A stretch of DNA of 64,000 nt from Platanthera guangdongensis (taxonomy: Eukaryota; Streptophyta; Magnoliopsida; Asparagales; Orchidaceae). A program made the position numbers and the translations under genes. Below the pieces are notes generated by a model that was given only the letters and a program-made list of their open reading frames with translations, was not told where the DNA came from and searched no databases. The DNA lies in assembly GCA_039583875.1 (NCBI GenBank), contig CM077151.1:26034208-26098207 (forward strand), given 5' to 3'. Shown here in pieces: positions 10,901 through 21,576 of the stretch (the stretch's first letter is position 1; each line of letters opens with the position of its first letter).

Positions 10901-11463
10901 CGATTATAACGCACCTAATTTCACGTGATTTTGACCTTTCAAACAGTTTGTCATAGAAAGTGCACGCGAACCAACTCAGAACCTTCCCGTGTTGGGTCGT
11001 CCTCATCTACAAGCTAGAGCTCATCAGCCCGAGGGCGAGGCAGCGCAGTGTGATTGCAAAGGTCCTAATGGGTATTGCCAGAGTCCTGGGGCAAGCCAGA
11101 GGCCTTGGGCAAGCCGGAGGTCTTGGTCCCCCCCCCCCCGCCCCACCCATGTCTTACTTCTTTCTACTCCAACCTCCAAAACTCCATTAACATAGTTAGG
11201 GGTGCAACTCAGGTCAGTTCGGGTCGGTTCTACCAAGAATTAAGAACCGATTCATATTGCTTTGGTTCTATCATTTTGGAACAAGACATGCATATATATT
11301 AAAAATCTGGAACTATACTCGAACCAAGATGTTCGTTCCGATTCTAGTTCAGTTCTCAGTTCTACCAAAGACATATTACACCTAAAAATACTGATAAAAT
11401 ATTAAAAAAAACTTCCTTAAAATTTTTTTTTTACAAACATTTATTTTCTTATAGATTGTGCAT
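10901..11463. other. Spacer with a low-complexity block and a possible hAT-like MITE
   Basis: There is no gene. A C-run lies at about 11131-11142. From about 11198 ('taggggtgcaactcaggtc') to about 11386 ('attacaccta') is a segment with short hAT-like termini (TAGGGGTG / TACACCTA) and internal 'ggttctaccaa' inverted pieces. No matching target duplication was found. Confidence 0.35.
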
Positions 11464-12262
11464 TGTACAACCCCGTATTCGCGAAAAGTGGGCCTCAAAC
11501 ATGGCAAGCACGTTTTTAAGCTTTTTGGAGATTTTGCACTCTCGGTGGTCAATTTTGGCTCTGGCTTGGAAACATACTAGTAGGGGGAGGAAAAATCAAC
11601 ATCTTCTCTCGGGCCCTTTAGAGAAGCGGGTGCGGCAAGATGGCTGGCACCCCCCCCCTAGCGTGCTAGGCGCAAGGTGGGATGGCGGGACTTGCTGGAG
11701 ACCAGGATCCCGCCCCCGGCACCCTGGCCTTGGGTAGGGGCGAGACTGGGCGGCCAGCCCTCTCGCCCCAGGCGGCGAGCCCGCGGGGCGAGACGGGGCG
11801 GCCAGCCTTCTCGCCCCAGGAGGCTAGTCCGGGGAGGGTTCGCCCTCCGCCCCCTAGACCCGTGTGGACCCTGCGGTTTTACCATTTGGCCCTCGGGGGG
11901 GATTACCCCTTTACCCCCCGGCGTGGCTGTTTTCTATTGGCCCGAGGTGTATTGGGTGTAAGGGTATTTCAGTCATTTTGGTCCATGGGATTTGGAAAAC
12001 TATAAATAGACCCACTTGGGTGCCTTTGAAGAGGATCTTTTGGGCTTCTTCCTCCCTTAGCTTCTTCTTGGTAAAGTAGAGAGAGCTCCTCCAAGGCACC
12101 CTAACTCGAGCATTGGCTAGGGAGAGGAAGTGCTCAGGTAGTCTTCCGGGTGTGAGGTGGGACCTCCGCGCTAGAGCCGAGGGTTTGTTCCTAACTTCTT
12201 GATCCTTTGGTCCGTGACGTTCTCTTGAGTGTAGTAGGTGTGAGGTCACCCCTTTCAAGGGA
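11464..12262 (+). repeat. Inverted copy of the gypsy LTR (opposite orientation to 12426-13313)
   Basis: It starts TGTACAACCCCGTATTCG, as the LTR of the element at 12426-18710 does on its own strand. It contains the same TATA box (ctataaatag near 12001) and one complete 48-bp internal unit. It matches the reverse complement of 12464-13313 until 'tttcaaggga' near 12262. After this, 12263-12425 is a scrambled piece holding the LTR end, then the primer-site region 'ctccacgctcaccgcacc' twice. Together with 12464-13313 it forms an inverted repeat with arms of about 0.8 kb and a 0.2-kb spacer. Confidence 0.85.
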
Positions 12263-12425
12263 GACCACCCCTTCCCCAAGGGAGAACTCCACAGGTGTGA
12301 GGTCATGTGATGGTCACTCTCCACGCTCACCGCACCAAAATGTTGAAACCAAAAACTTGGTCTCTGTGGAGTTCGGGAACCAAAAGATCGTGTGCTGGTC
12401 ACTCTCCACGCTCACCGCACCAAAA

Positions 12426-13313
12426 TGTTGAAATCAAAAACATGGTCTCTGTGGAGTTCGAGGTCCCTTGAAAGGGGTGACCTCACACCTACTACACTCA
12501 AGGGAACGTCACGGACCAAAGGATCAAGAAGTTAGGAACAGATCCTCGGCTCTAGCGCGGAGGTCCCACCTCACACCCGGAAGGCTACCTGAGCATTTCC
12601 CCTCCCTAGCCAATGCTCGAGTTAGGGTGCCTTGGAGGAGCTCTCTCTACTCTACCAAGAAGAAGCTAAGGGAGGAAGAAGCCCAAAAGATCCTCTTCAA
12701 AGGCACCCAAGGGGGTCTATTTATAGTTTTTCAAATCCCATGGACCAAAATGACTGAAATACACTTACGCCCAATACACCTCGGGCCAATAGAAAACAGC
12801 CACGCCGGGGGGTAAAGGGGTAATCCCCCCCCCCCCCCGAGGGCCAAATGGTAAAACCGCAGGGTCCACAAGGGTCTAGGGGGCGGAGGGCGAACCCTCC
12901 CCGGACTAGCCTCCTGGGGCGAGAAGGCTGGCCGCCCGGTATCGCCCCGCGGGCTCGCCGCCTGGGGCGAGAGGGCTGGCCGCCCAGTCTCGCCCCGCGA
13001 GCTCGCCACCTGGGGCGAGAGGGCTGGCCGCCCAGTCTCGCCCCTGCCCAAGGCCAGGGTGTCGGGGGCGGGATCCTGGTCTCCAGCCAGTCCCGCCATC
13101 CCACCTCGCGCCTAGCATGCTAGGGGGGTGTCGGTCATGTTGCCGCACCCGCCACTCTAAAGGGCCCGGGAGAAGATGTTGATTTTTCCTCCCCTACTAG
13201 TATGTTTCCAAGCCAGAGCCAAAATTGGCCACCGAGAGTGCAAAATCTCCAAAAAGCTTAAAAACGCGCTTGCCACGTTTGGGGCCCACTCTTCGCGAAT
13301 ACGGGGTTGTACA
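12426..13313 (-). repeat. 3' LTR of the non-autonomous gypsy element, 888 bp
   Basis: Read on the minus strand it is TGTACAACCCCG...CAACA. It is a close copy of 17683-18710, but with two complete 48-bp 'gccgcccagtctcgccccgc' units (12931-13026) instead of five. A TATA box (ctatttatag on the plus strand, near 12717) marks the likely U3/R boundary. Confidence 0.88.
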
Positions 13314-13331
13314 CAATCCCCGCTCTTTTCA
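13314..13331 (-). promoter_or_regulatory. Polypurine tract of the non-autonomous gypsy element
   Basis: On the minus strand the bases just before the 3' LTR read AAAAGAGCGGGGATTG. This is a purine-rich run in the correct place to prime plus-strand DNA synthesis. Confidence 0.65.
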
Positions 13332-13389
13332 AGGTTGGCACAAGCTCGGAAAGAAACATCCAACCCAACGTATTTGCGGAGTGTAACTT

Positions 13390-15345
13390 TCCTGCGGGGT
13401 CAACCTGTCATGCCAGCTATGGGAGCCTGGGTGGCGAGACCTCCTCTGGGTGAAAAACACTTAGCCTCCCCGAGGGGTCAACCTGTCAAGCCAGCTAATG
13501 GGAGCCTGGGTGACGAGACGGCCTCGGGGTAAAAAACACTTCAACCCCCGGAGGGGTCAACCTGTCATGCCAGCTATGGGGGCCTGGGTGGCGAGAAGTA
13601 CCACCTCCGGGTAAAAAATACTTGGCTTCCACGAGAAGTACCACCGGCCCTGCCCAGCTAGTGAGAGCCTGGACAACGGGACCATCTCGGGGCAAAAAGG
13701 AACTTACTCCCCCCGAGGCACATTCGACCCAACCAGCTAGTGGGAGCCTGATTGAGGAGATCCTCTCGGGGGTGGGGCTTGATCTCCCCGAGGCACATTC
13801 GACCCAACCAGCTAGTGGGAGCCTGGCTGTGGAGATCCTCTCGGGGGTGGGGCTTACTCTCCCCGAGGCAAATTCGACTCAACCAGCTAGTGAGAGCCTG
13901 GCTGAGGAGATCCTCTCGGGGGTGGGACTTGATCTCCTCGAGACACATTCGACCCAACCAGCAAGTGGGAGCCTGGCTGAGGAGATCCTTTCGGGGGTGG
14001 AGCTAACTCTCCCCGAGGCACATTCGACCCAACCAGCTAGTGAGAGCCTGGCTAAGGAGATCCTCTCAGGGGTGGGGCTTGATCTCCTCGAGGCACATTC
14101 GACCCAACCAGCTAATGGGAGCCTGGCTGAGGAGATCCTCTCGGGGGTGGGGCTTACTCTCCCCGAGGCACATTCGACTCAACCAGCTAGTGGGAGCTTG
14201 GGTGAGGAGATCCTCTCGGGGGTGGGGCTTGATCTCCCCGAGGCACATTCGACCCAACCAGCTAGTGGGAGCCTGGCTGAGGAGATCCTCTCGGGGGTGG
14301 GGCTTACTCTCTCTGAGGCACATTCGACCCAACCAGCTAGTGGGAGCCTGGCTGAGGAGATCCTCTTGGGGTGGGGCTTACTCTCCCTGAGGCACATTCG
14401 ACCCAACCAGCTAGTGGGAGCCTGGCTGAGGAGATCCTCTCGGGGGTGGGGCTTGATCTCCCCGAGGCACATTCGACCCAACCAGCTAGTGGGAGCCTGG
14501 CTGAGGAGATCCTCTCGGGGATGGGGCTTGATCTCCCCGAGGCACATTCGACCCAACCAGCTAGTGGGAGCCTAGCTGAGGAGATCCTCTCAGGGGTGGG
14601 GCTTACTCTCCCGAGGCACATTCGACCCAAACAGCTAGTGAGAGCCTGACTGAGAAGATCCTCTCGGGGGTGGGGCTTACTCTCCCCGAGGCACATTCGA
14701 CTCAACCAGCTAGTGGGAGCCTGGCTGAGGAGATCCTCTCGGGGGGTGGGTCTTACTCTCCCCGAGGCACATTCGACCCAAACAGCTAGTGAGAGCCTGG
14801 CTGAGGAGATCCTCTCGGGGGTGGGACTTACTCTCCCTGAGGCACATTCGACCCAACCAGCTAGTGAGAGCCTGGCTGAGGAGATCCTCTCGGGGGTGGG
14901 ACTTACTCTCCCCGAGGCACATTCGACCCAACCAGCTAGTGGGAGCCTGGCTGAGGAGATCCTCTCGGGGGTGGGGCTTGATCTCCCCGAGGCACATTCG
15001 ACCCAACCAGCTAGTGGGAGCCTGGCTGAGGAGATCCTCTCGGGGGTGGGGCTTACTCTCCCCGAGGCACATTCGACCCAACCAGCTAGTGAGAGCCTGA
15101 CTGAGGAGATCCTCTCGGGGGGTGGGGCTTACTCTCCCCGAGGCACATTCGACTCAACCAGCTAGTGAGAGCCTGGATGAGGAGATCCTCTCGGGGGTGG
15201 GGCTTGATCTCCCCGAGGCACATTTGACCCAACCAGCTAGTGGGAGTCTGGCTGAGGAGATCCTCTCAGGGTGGGGCTTACTTTCCCCGAGGCACATTCG
15301 ACCCAACCAGCTAGTGGGAGCCTAGCTGAGGAGATCCTCTCGGGG
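13390..15345. repeat. 75-bp tandem array inside the gypsy element, about 22 regular units plus divergent ones
   Basis: Regular units run from 13715 ('gaggcacattcgaccc', 'aaccagctagtgggagcctgg', 'gaggagatcctctcggggg'); starts at 13715, 13790 and 13865 show 75-bp spacing to about 15345. Units come in two sub-types (ending cttactctcc or cttgatctcc), often alternating. A divergent, older-looking zone at 13390-13700 has 'ggggtcaacctgtcatgcc', 'agctatgggagcctgggtgg' and related units. Because 75 is a multiple of 3, open frames of 25-residue repeats appear on both strands (for example 13622-14575 plus). I regard these as consequences of the period, not genes. The array fills the place of pol. Confidence 0.93.
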
Positions 15346-15514
15346 GTGGGGAACCAGGTGTTTCACTTGAATTCTATTAAATCCAACATCCTCAAATGGG
15401 GAAAAATATGGGTTACATGACCCCTCCCCTCCCCCCCCCCCCGACTCAGTTGGTCGGGGGTTGGACTCATTACAGCATAAGAAACATACAGGACTCTGCC
15501 GGGGTGAGGCTTCC

Positions 15515-17627
15515 TCAGGGGGTCTGGGCCCGGTGGTCGTCACCTGCTTCCTCCTCGCCGGATACTTCCATCCTGCTCAGGCTCCCCATGATCTCCTCCA
15601 TCTTTTCTGCCTTGGCCAACCAAGAGATGGTGTTGACGGCTGTGACATAACACTGCATTGCCATCGTGGAGTCTCCCTTGACTCTGACCTGGATCCCTCC
15701 TGAGCTGAACTTGAGGCATTGGTGGAAGGAAGATGGCACGCAACGGAAGGCGCTGATGAGGGGCCTTCCGAAGATGGCGTTGTAGCTGCTTGGAGCGTCA
15801 ACAATGACGAACCTATAGTTCATTGAGACTCCCCCCAATTTAACTTGGAGTCCCACTCCACCTTCAACCTCCTTCCTCTCCCCTGAAAATCCGAACAGGG
15901 GTCCGTCCGAGGCCAACACCCTCCTCGACTCTACCTTCATCTCGTCAAACGCCTTCTTGAAAACGACGTTGACAGAGCTTCCGTTGTCAACCAAGATCCG
16001 GGAGACTGTGTAGCCTTCGATGGTCGTCTGGATGACCAGTGCATCGCAGAATGGATCCTCATGATCTGTCAGGTCCTTCACTGAGAAGGTGATCTTTTCC
16101 TCTGGGGGCGGGGTCTGGGAGGTCGAGGCGACGCTCCTTCGGTACATGACATGGAGGCTTACCTTCCGAGTGGCCTCAACCCCCACTCCACCATGGATCA
16201 CAGTTATACCACCTCGGGGCCGGACAACCCGGTCCTCACACACCTCATCCCCACCTTCTCTAGGTAGAACCTCCTCAACCGTACCTGTGGCTGCGGCTGG
16301 GCAGGGCCTCTCGCCCCTTACTTCCAAGAACTCAGGGCAGGTAGTTGTGGCGTGCCCCTCCACTTGGTGGAAGTCACAGTACGGTAGCGCTCCTCCCCTC
16401 CTTCGGCGGGCTGGGTGTTCTCTCTTGTTTCCTCTTCTTCCTCCTCCTATCGTCAGGGCTTGCTGCGGCGGGGGTAAGAGCTGTCTTGGGGCTTGCCTGT
16501 GGAAGTTGAACCTCCCTTGGCCCCCATGGAAGTTCCCCCCATCTTGGACGTAACCTCTTTCCTGACCCTGAACAGGTCCTCCCTGCTGCCTCCAACCTGG
16601 TTCTGGGCCCTCCTGAGCTCTCCGCTCCTCTCTCCTTCTTCCTTCCTGAGGTCTCGAGCCACCTTTCTCCTTTGACTCCATCTCTGTTAGCTTTGCCAAC
16701 TTCTTGACAAATGTCGGGTTGGCCGCCTCCATGGCTATCTCCTCGGCCGCCCTGTCCATCAGCTGCTCAAAGGAAAGGGGGGCCTTTCGAGTCAGGCTCA
16801 TCTTGAAGAACCCCTCGCGCAACCCCACCGTGAACGACATCTGGAGGGCATACCCTGGCATCTCCTGGACCTACAGGATCTTCTCCTGGAACCTGTCAAC
16901 GTAATGGGCCAGCGACTCCTCGGCCCCCTGCCTTATCAGGAAGATGGACTTGGGACTCCTCTTCCTCTTCTTGGAGGTGGAGAAGCGAAGCTGAAAGCTC
17001 TGGCTCAAGTCTTCGAACTCGTAGATCGACCTCGGAGGGAGTTGATGAAACCAGTCCCTTGCCTTCTCCTTCAACGTGATCGCAAAGAGGCGACACTTGA
17101 AGGCATCCGTCATCGACCTGATGGAGACCGCATCCTCGAACCACTGCAGGTGCTGGACGGGATCATCCTTCCCGGTATAGTAAGTCATGTCAGGCTCTCG
17201 AAACCCCTCGGGAACGGGAGCTGAAATGATCAGCTCGCTGAAGGGTGACCCCTAAGGGGTGGTCTCGCCTGGTCCACTCGCGCCACCTGCTCGCCTGGAA
17301 GGCTGGCATTCGCCGGGCTGGAGAACAGCTCCCGGCCGGTGAGGTCTCGCTCGACCCCATCTCCCATCCTCTCCTTCCCTGGCCTTCTTCCTGGTGCACT
17401 TCCTTCTCCCCCCGATGGGGTCATCTCGCCAAGACCCCTGGGAGTCGACTCGTCAAGAGGGGGAGCTAGCTCCTGGGGGTTGGGGTGGAGATGTCACCCT
17501 GAGGAGCAATGCTTCGTAGCATCTCCATGATGCCTTGGATGGAGTCCATGAACTCTTGCCTCCCCACAAAGGGTCCTGGGCTGGGGAGCTCGCCGAGATC
17601 ATCACTACCTCCTTGACCTCCCGTCAT
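15515..17627 (-). pseudogene. Gag-protease of a Tat-type gypsy element
   Basis: The first ATG of the N-terminal piece is at 17627 (MTGGQGGSDDLGELPSPG). That frame stops near 17466 and is followed by a frameshifted proline/arginine-rich stretch. The main frame runs 17188-15515 with one in-frame TAG at 16871-16873 (probably a former CAG). It shows the retrotransposon Gag core ('DPVQHLQWFEDAV', 'CRLFAITLKEKARDWFHQLP', 'FEDLSQSFQLRF', 'ESLAHYVDRF'), a basic Gln/Gly-rich linker, the CHHC knuckle CDFHQVEGHATTTC, and then a retropepsin-like domain with 'ILVDNGSSVNVVF' (active site DNGS, common in this lineage), 'YNAIFGRPLI' and a terminal acidic tail. The frame ends there; no RT, RNase H or integrase motif follows. 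The main Gag-PR frame is nearly intact, unlike the other elements here, so it may have been under constraint until recently. Confidence 0.85.
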
Positions 17628-17664
17628 GACACTCTCTCGGGATCTTCTGTGCTGGTCACTCTCC

Positions 17665-17682
17665 ACGCTCACCGCACCAAAA
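17665..17682 (-). promoter_or_regulatory. Primer-binding-site candidate of the gypsy element
   Basis: Directly after the LTR end CAACA the minus strand reads TTTTGGTGCGGTGAGCGTGG. The TGG start suggests pairing with a tRNA CCA end. I cannot assign the tRNA. The same CAACA-xxx-GTRCGGTGAGYGTGG pattern occurs after the LTR-like unit ending at 51788. Confidence 0.5.
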
Positions 17683-18710
17683 TGTTGAAACCAAAAACTT
17701 GGTCTCTATGGAGTTCGGGGTCCCTTGAAAGGGGTGACCTCACACCTACTATACTCAAGAGAACGTCACAGACCAAAGGATCAAGAAGTTAGGAACAGAC
17801 CCTCGGCTCTAGCGCGGAGGTCCCACTTCACACCCGGAAGGCTACCTGAGCACTTCCCCTCCCTAGCCAATGCTCGAGTTAGGGTGCCTTGGAGGAGCTC
17901 TCTCTACTCTACCAAGAAGAAGCTAAGGGAGGAAGAAGCCCAAAAGATCCTATTCAAAGGCACCCAAGGGGGTCTATTTATAGTTTTCCAAATCTCATGG
18001 ACCAAAATGACTGAAATATCTTTACGCCCAATACACCTCGGGCCAATAGAAAACAACCACGCCGGGGGGTAAAGGGGTAATCCCTCCCGAGGGCCAAATG
18101 GTAAAACCGTATGGTCCACAAGGGTCTAGAGGGCGGAGGGCGAACCCTCCCCGGACTAGCCTCCTGGGGCGAGAAGGCTGGCCGCCCGATCTCGCCCCGC
18201 GGGCTCGCCGCCTGGGGCGAGAGGGTTGGCCGCCCAGTCTCGCCCCGCGAGCTCGCCACCTGGGGCGAGAGGGCTGGCCGCCCAGTCTCGCCCCGCGAGC
18301 TCGCCACCTGGGGCGAGAGGGCTGGCCGCCCAATCTCGCCCCGCGAGCTCGCCACCTGGGGCGAGAGGGCTGGCCGCCCAGTCTCACCCCGCGAGCTCTC
18401 CACCTTGGGTGAGAGGGCTGGCCGCCCAGTCTCGCCCCTACCCAAGGCCAGGGTGCCGGGGGCGGGATCCTGGTCTCCAGCCAGTCCCGTCATCCCACCT
18501 CGCGCCTAACACGCTAGGGGGTGTGCCGACCATCTTGCCGCACCCGCCCCTCTAAAGGGCCCGAGAGAAGATGTTGATTTTTCCTCCCCCTACTAGTATG
18601 TTTCCAAGCCAGAGCCAAAATTGTCCACCGAGAGTGCAAAATCTCCAAAAAGCTTAAAAAACGCGCTTGCCACGTTTGGGCCCCACTCTTCACGAATACG
18701 GGGTTGTACA
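17683..18710 (-). repeat. 5' LTR of the non-autonomous gypsy element, 1028 bp
   Basis: It runs from TGTACAACCCCG (read on the minus strand from 18710) to CAACA at 17683. The TATA box CTATAAATAG lies near 17977. The 140-bp excess over the other LTR is almost exactly three 48-bp units. The right flank is copia RT coding sequence, so the element inserted into the copia at 18711-22668. Confidence 0.88.
18181..18420. repeat. 48-bp VNTR in the LTR (five units; two and one in the sister LTRs)
   Basis: Five head-to-tail units of 'gccgcccagtctcgccccgc', 'gagctcgccacctggggcg', 'agagggctg' are found here. The same site has two complete units at 12931-13026 and one in the inverted copy near 11734-11815. 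The LTRs of one insertion should start identical, so units have been gained or lost since insertion, or copied from elsewhere. Confidence 0.9.
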
Positions 18711-18719
18711 AGCCTGGCC

Positions 18720-20215
18720 TTGTATCAGGGAGGTGTGGAGGAATCACCCTGCTTCACCCTGAAAATCCACTGATTCTTCAAGGCCTTCTTGCCCTTAGGC
18801 AATCTCACCAAGTCATACATGTGGTTCTTCTGCAGCGACTACATCTCCTCCTGCATAGCAACCATCCACTTACGCTTCTCGGTGCTCTCCACAGCCTCAG
18901 CATAACTCTCAGGCTTCCCCGCATCAGTCAACAATATGAACTCTGATATAGAATATCTAGCGAGCGGGTGCCTGGATCTATCAGACCTCCGTAGGGCCGG
19001 CTCCGGGGCCGGTGTATGTACATCATCAGCAATATCCTCAGCGATTATTGGTTCACCATCAGTGGTGATATCATGATCTGGAAGGGCATCAGTACCCTGT
19101 GTTGGCTCAGGCTCAATAACCTCCTAAATATCCTTAGCTCCAACCATAGGTGACTCCGCAGCAGTACGAGAGTCAACCTCCAACTCAACAGTCCCCTCAG
19201 GATCACCAACAGTCTGATCCTCACAAAAAACAGCATCACGGCTACGTACAAGCTTCTTCTCAACTGGATCAATGAACATGTACCCAAACTCTCCACTGTA
19301 GTCGTACCCCAAGAAAATACATTGTCGGGTCTTTGAATCCAACTTCGATCTCTCGTCCCTGGGGACGTGCACAAAGGCTTTGCAACCAAATACCCGCAAG
19401 TGACTGTAAGAGGGGTCTTTCCCATACCAGACTCTATCTGGAACATCCTCCAGCAATGCTAAAATCGGCGAGAGGTTGATGACATGCGCTGCAGTAAGAA
19501 GAGACTCGCCCCAAAACATCCCTGACAGCTTCGACTCAGATAGCATGCACCAAATCCTCTCCAATAGAGTCTGATTCATCCTCTCAGCTACGTCATTCAG
19601 CTGCGGCGTCTTCGACGGGGTCTTCTCATGTCGGATGCCATGGTCCCTGCAGTACTCGTCAAACGGACCAATGTACTCTCCCCCGTTGTCGGACCTGATG
19701 CATCTCAGCCTCTTCCCAGACTGTCTCTCCACCTCAGCATGGAATCTCCTGAAAGTATCGAGGACCTGATCTTTGGTCTTGATAGCATAGACCCAAAGCT
19801 TCCTCGAATGATCGTCGATGAAAGTAACGAAGTACAAAGCTCCTCCTCTGGTCTGGACCTTCAAAGGTCCGCAAACATCAGTGCGAACTAGCTCCAATGG
19901 CTCTGATATCCTGGTGGACGTGTGGCTGTGAAATGAAATCCTGTTCTGTTTCCCAGCCATGCAGTGGTCACACCTCTCCAAATGATCACCAGAAATGTCA
20001 CTAATCAGCTTTTTCTTCGCCAGGCATCCCAAACCTTTCTGGCTAATGTGTGTCAGCCTCCTGTACCATAAGTAAGTGGATGCCTCATCCCTGATGGAGT
20101 TGGACTTAGCAGCTTAAAGCCTACCCTCCATGTAATACAGTCCAGAATCTCTATAACCCCTGGCCATCACAAGTGATCCCCTGATCAGCTTCCAGAAATC
20201 TCCTCCAAAGACACT
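18720..20215 (-). pseudogene. Copia Pol fragment: integrase and start of reverse transcriptase
   Basis: Integrase copies element DNA into the host chromosome. Seen in order: an HHCC zinc region ('RRLTHISQKGLG' ... 'ERCDHCMAGK'), the first catalytic Asp in 'VRTDVCGPLK', 'FIDDHSRKLWVY', the second in 'IRSDNGGEYIGPF', the third in 'NDVAERMNQTLLER', and the C-terminal 'FGCKAFVHVPRDERSKLDSKTRQCIFLGY'-type region. All three D,D,E residues are present. After a TAG near 19124 the frame resumes with 'EPALRRSDRSRHPLARY' and the RT start ('ESYAEAVESTEKRKWMVAMQ', then 'SLQKNHMYDLVRLPKG'), and ends at the gypsy LTR. Further stops (for example TAG in place of Gln near 18830) show decay. Confidence 0.88.
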
Positions 20216-21358
20216 CAGATGTCATTCATCTCCAAGTCTGCCAACAGATATCAGATTGAAGCGGATGTCTGGAACATGTCGTACATCCCTCAGAACAAGT
20301 AAGACTCCAGTGCTCGTCTTCAAATGCATGTCTCCACGCCAATGTAGCTTGGATGTATCCCCATTGCTCATCCTCAACACCCCACATTCATGAGTGGTGT
20401 AAGTGGCAAATAGCTCCATGTTGTGGGAGACATGCGCAGAGGCTCCAGAATCAACGATCCAGCATCGGTCATCACACGCGAGTGCAGCAGTGACGTCGTC
20501 GCCAACAATAATGGCGTCGTCCTCCTCAGTCGAAATGGTGGCTGCCGTGTGACCCTCATCTTTGCCCTTAGTGGCAGTCCCCTTCTTCTTCGGGTCGTTC
20601 TTCAACGAGTAACAGAATTTTTTGATGTGGCCCTTCTTATGACAGTAGTGGCATTCCACGTTTTGATAACGGACTTCGACTTGCCCCTACTCTGACTCTT
20701 GTCCTCCTTACTTCCTCGGCTCTTACTCTTTCCTCTCCCCTAGACTCAGTAAAGAGAACGTCATCTCGTGAAGAAGAGCCTGAAGTCCCCTGAGACTTTT
20801 GTCTCACCTCCTCATTCAAGATCACACTCTTGGTGATCTCTATGGAAATAATCCCCTGGGGGAGGAATTGATCAGAGAAACTTTGACCATCTCCCAAAAG
20901 TCTGGAAGTGACTTAAGAAGCCACAATGCATTCACCTCATCTTCGAATGTCACCTTCATAGCAGTCAGACGATCAATAATGCCCTGGAACTCGTTAACAT
21001 GATCCAAAATAGGAGAGCCCTCCCAGTATCTTAACTCTCCAAGCTTCTTCAGCATATACAACTTGTTGATGCCCGTGCTCTTGGCATACATGGTCTCAAG
21101 AGTCTTCTACAGAGCCTTTGCATCATTGATTATAGCCACATGGTTGTAGACGTTCGGCTCCACGAACCGTCTGATAAACCCACACAACTTCCGATGCTCC
21201 ACCTTCCATTTTGTCGGATCCATGTCCTTTGGCATCTCCTCAAATACGGGAGCATGTCAACCTTTCACATATATCAGATCCTCCATCAGTAGATGTCACT
21301 GGTGATAATTGACACCATTCAACTTTACCATCTGCTCCGAACCTGATGAGGACTCCAT
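20216..21358 (-). pseudogene. Copia Gag and protease
   Basis: The Gag start is MESSSGSEQMVKLNGVNY at 21358. It continues through stops: TGA at 21296-21298 and TAG at 21107-21109, both at positions where copia Gags have Trp (the 'W..MMED' and 'LW..LE' sites). It includes 'LYMLKKLGELRYWEGSPILDH' and 'ALWLLKSLPDFWEMV'. A frameshifted low-complexity stretch leads to the CCHC knuckle CHYCHKKGHIKKFC (20659-20600). The retropepsin follows with an intact DSGA active site ('CWIVDSGASAHVSHN') and 'VLRDVRHVPDIRFNLISVG'. Broken, but the domain order is standard. Confidence 0.85.
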
Positions 21359-21561
21359 TCTGCTCTGTCAACTGGTCGGACCGACCACTGATCTTTGAGT
21401 CGACTATCTCAAAGTATGCAACTGGAGAGGATAGCTAGCGGGCTAATGGTTGTAAACTACCACTCTCAATTGCACACCCGAGATCTCGATCGACTCGTCC
21501 TAAAATCCCAAAGGTCAGTCAGGTATCTACTCTGTCACTGAATGGCTCTGTCATTGAATCT

Positions 21562-21574
21562 CGCTCTGATACCA
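21562..21574 (-). promoter_or_regulatory. Primer-binding site for initiator Met tRNA
   Basis: On the minus strand TGGTATCAGAGCG lies two bases after the LTR end. TGGTATCAGAGC is complementary to the 3' end of plant initiator-Met tRNA, the usual primer of plant copia elements. Confidence 0.9.
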
Positions 21575-21576
21575 CT

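Larger units (their letters stand above)
12426..18710 (-). mobile_element. Non-autonomous Tat-type gypsy retrotransposon: LTR, Gag-PR, tandem array, LTR
   Basis: The element lies on the minus strand. The 5' LTR is 17683-18710 and the 3' LTR is 12426-13313, both starting TGTACAACCCCG and ending CAACA. Next to the 5' LTR is a primer-site candidate, TGGTGCGGTGAGCG (17669-17682 region). Next to the 3' LTR is a purine-rich tract (reverse complement of 13314-13331, AAAAGAGCGGGGATTG). The interior codes for Gag and a retropepsin-like domain (15515-17627) and then, instead of RT, RNase H and integrase, about 1.95 kb of 75-bp repeats. It resembles the terminal-repeat elements that keep only a Gag domain (TR-GAG type). 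No matching 5-bp target duplication is found: the flank at 18711 is copia RT, but the other flank has been rearranged into the LTR inverted repeat. Confidence 0.85.

Noticed and set aside
11682..12402. Pro/Arg-rich and 'KGVTSHLLHSRERHGPKDQE'-type frames repeated at 12468 and 17725
   Set aside because: They lie inside the LTR, on the strand opposite to or overlapping the TATA box and the VNTR, and recur only because the LTR recurs.
13622..15165. Long open frames of 25-residue repeats on both strands (for example LPEAHSTQPASGSLAEEI...)
   Set aside because: The 75-bp period is a multiple of three, so any frame free of stops in one unit stays open. Frames are open on both strands and opposite to the gag, with no start context or domain. 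Treated as an artefact of the array.
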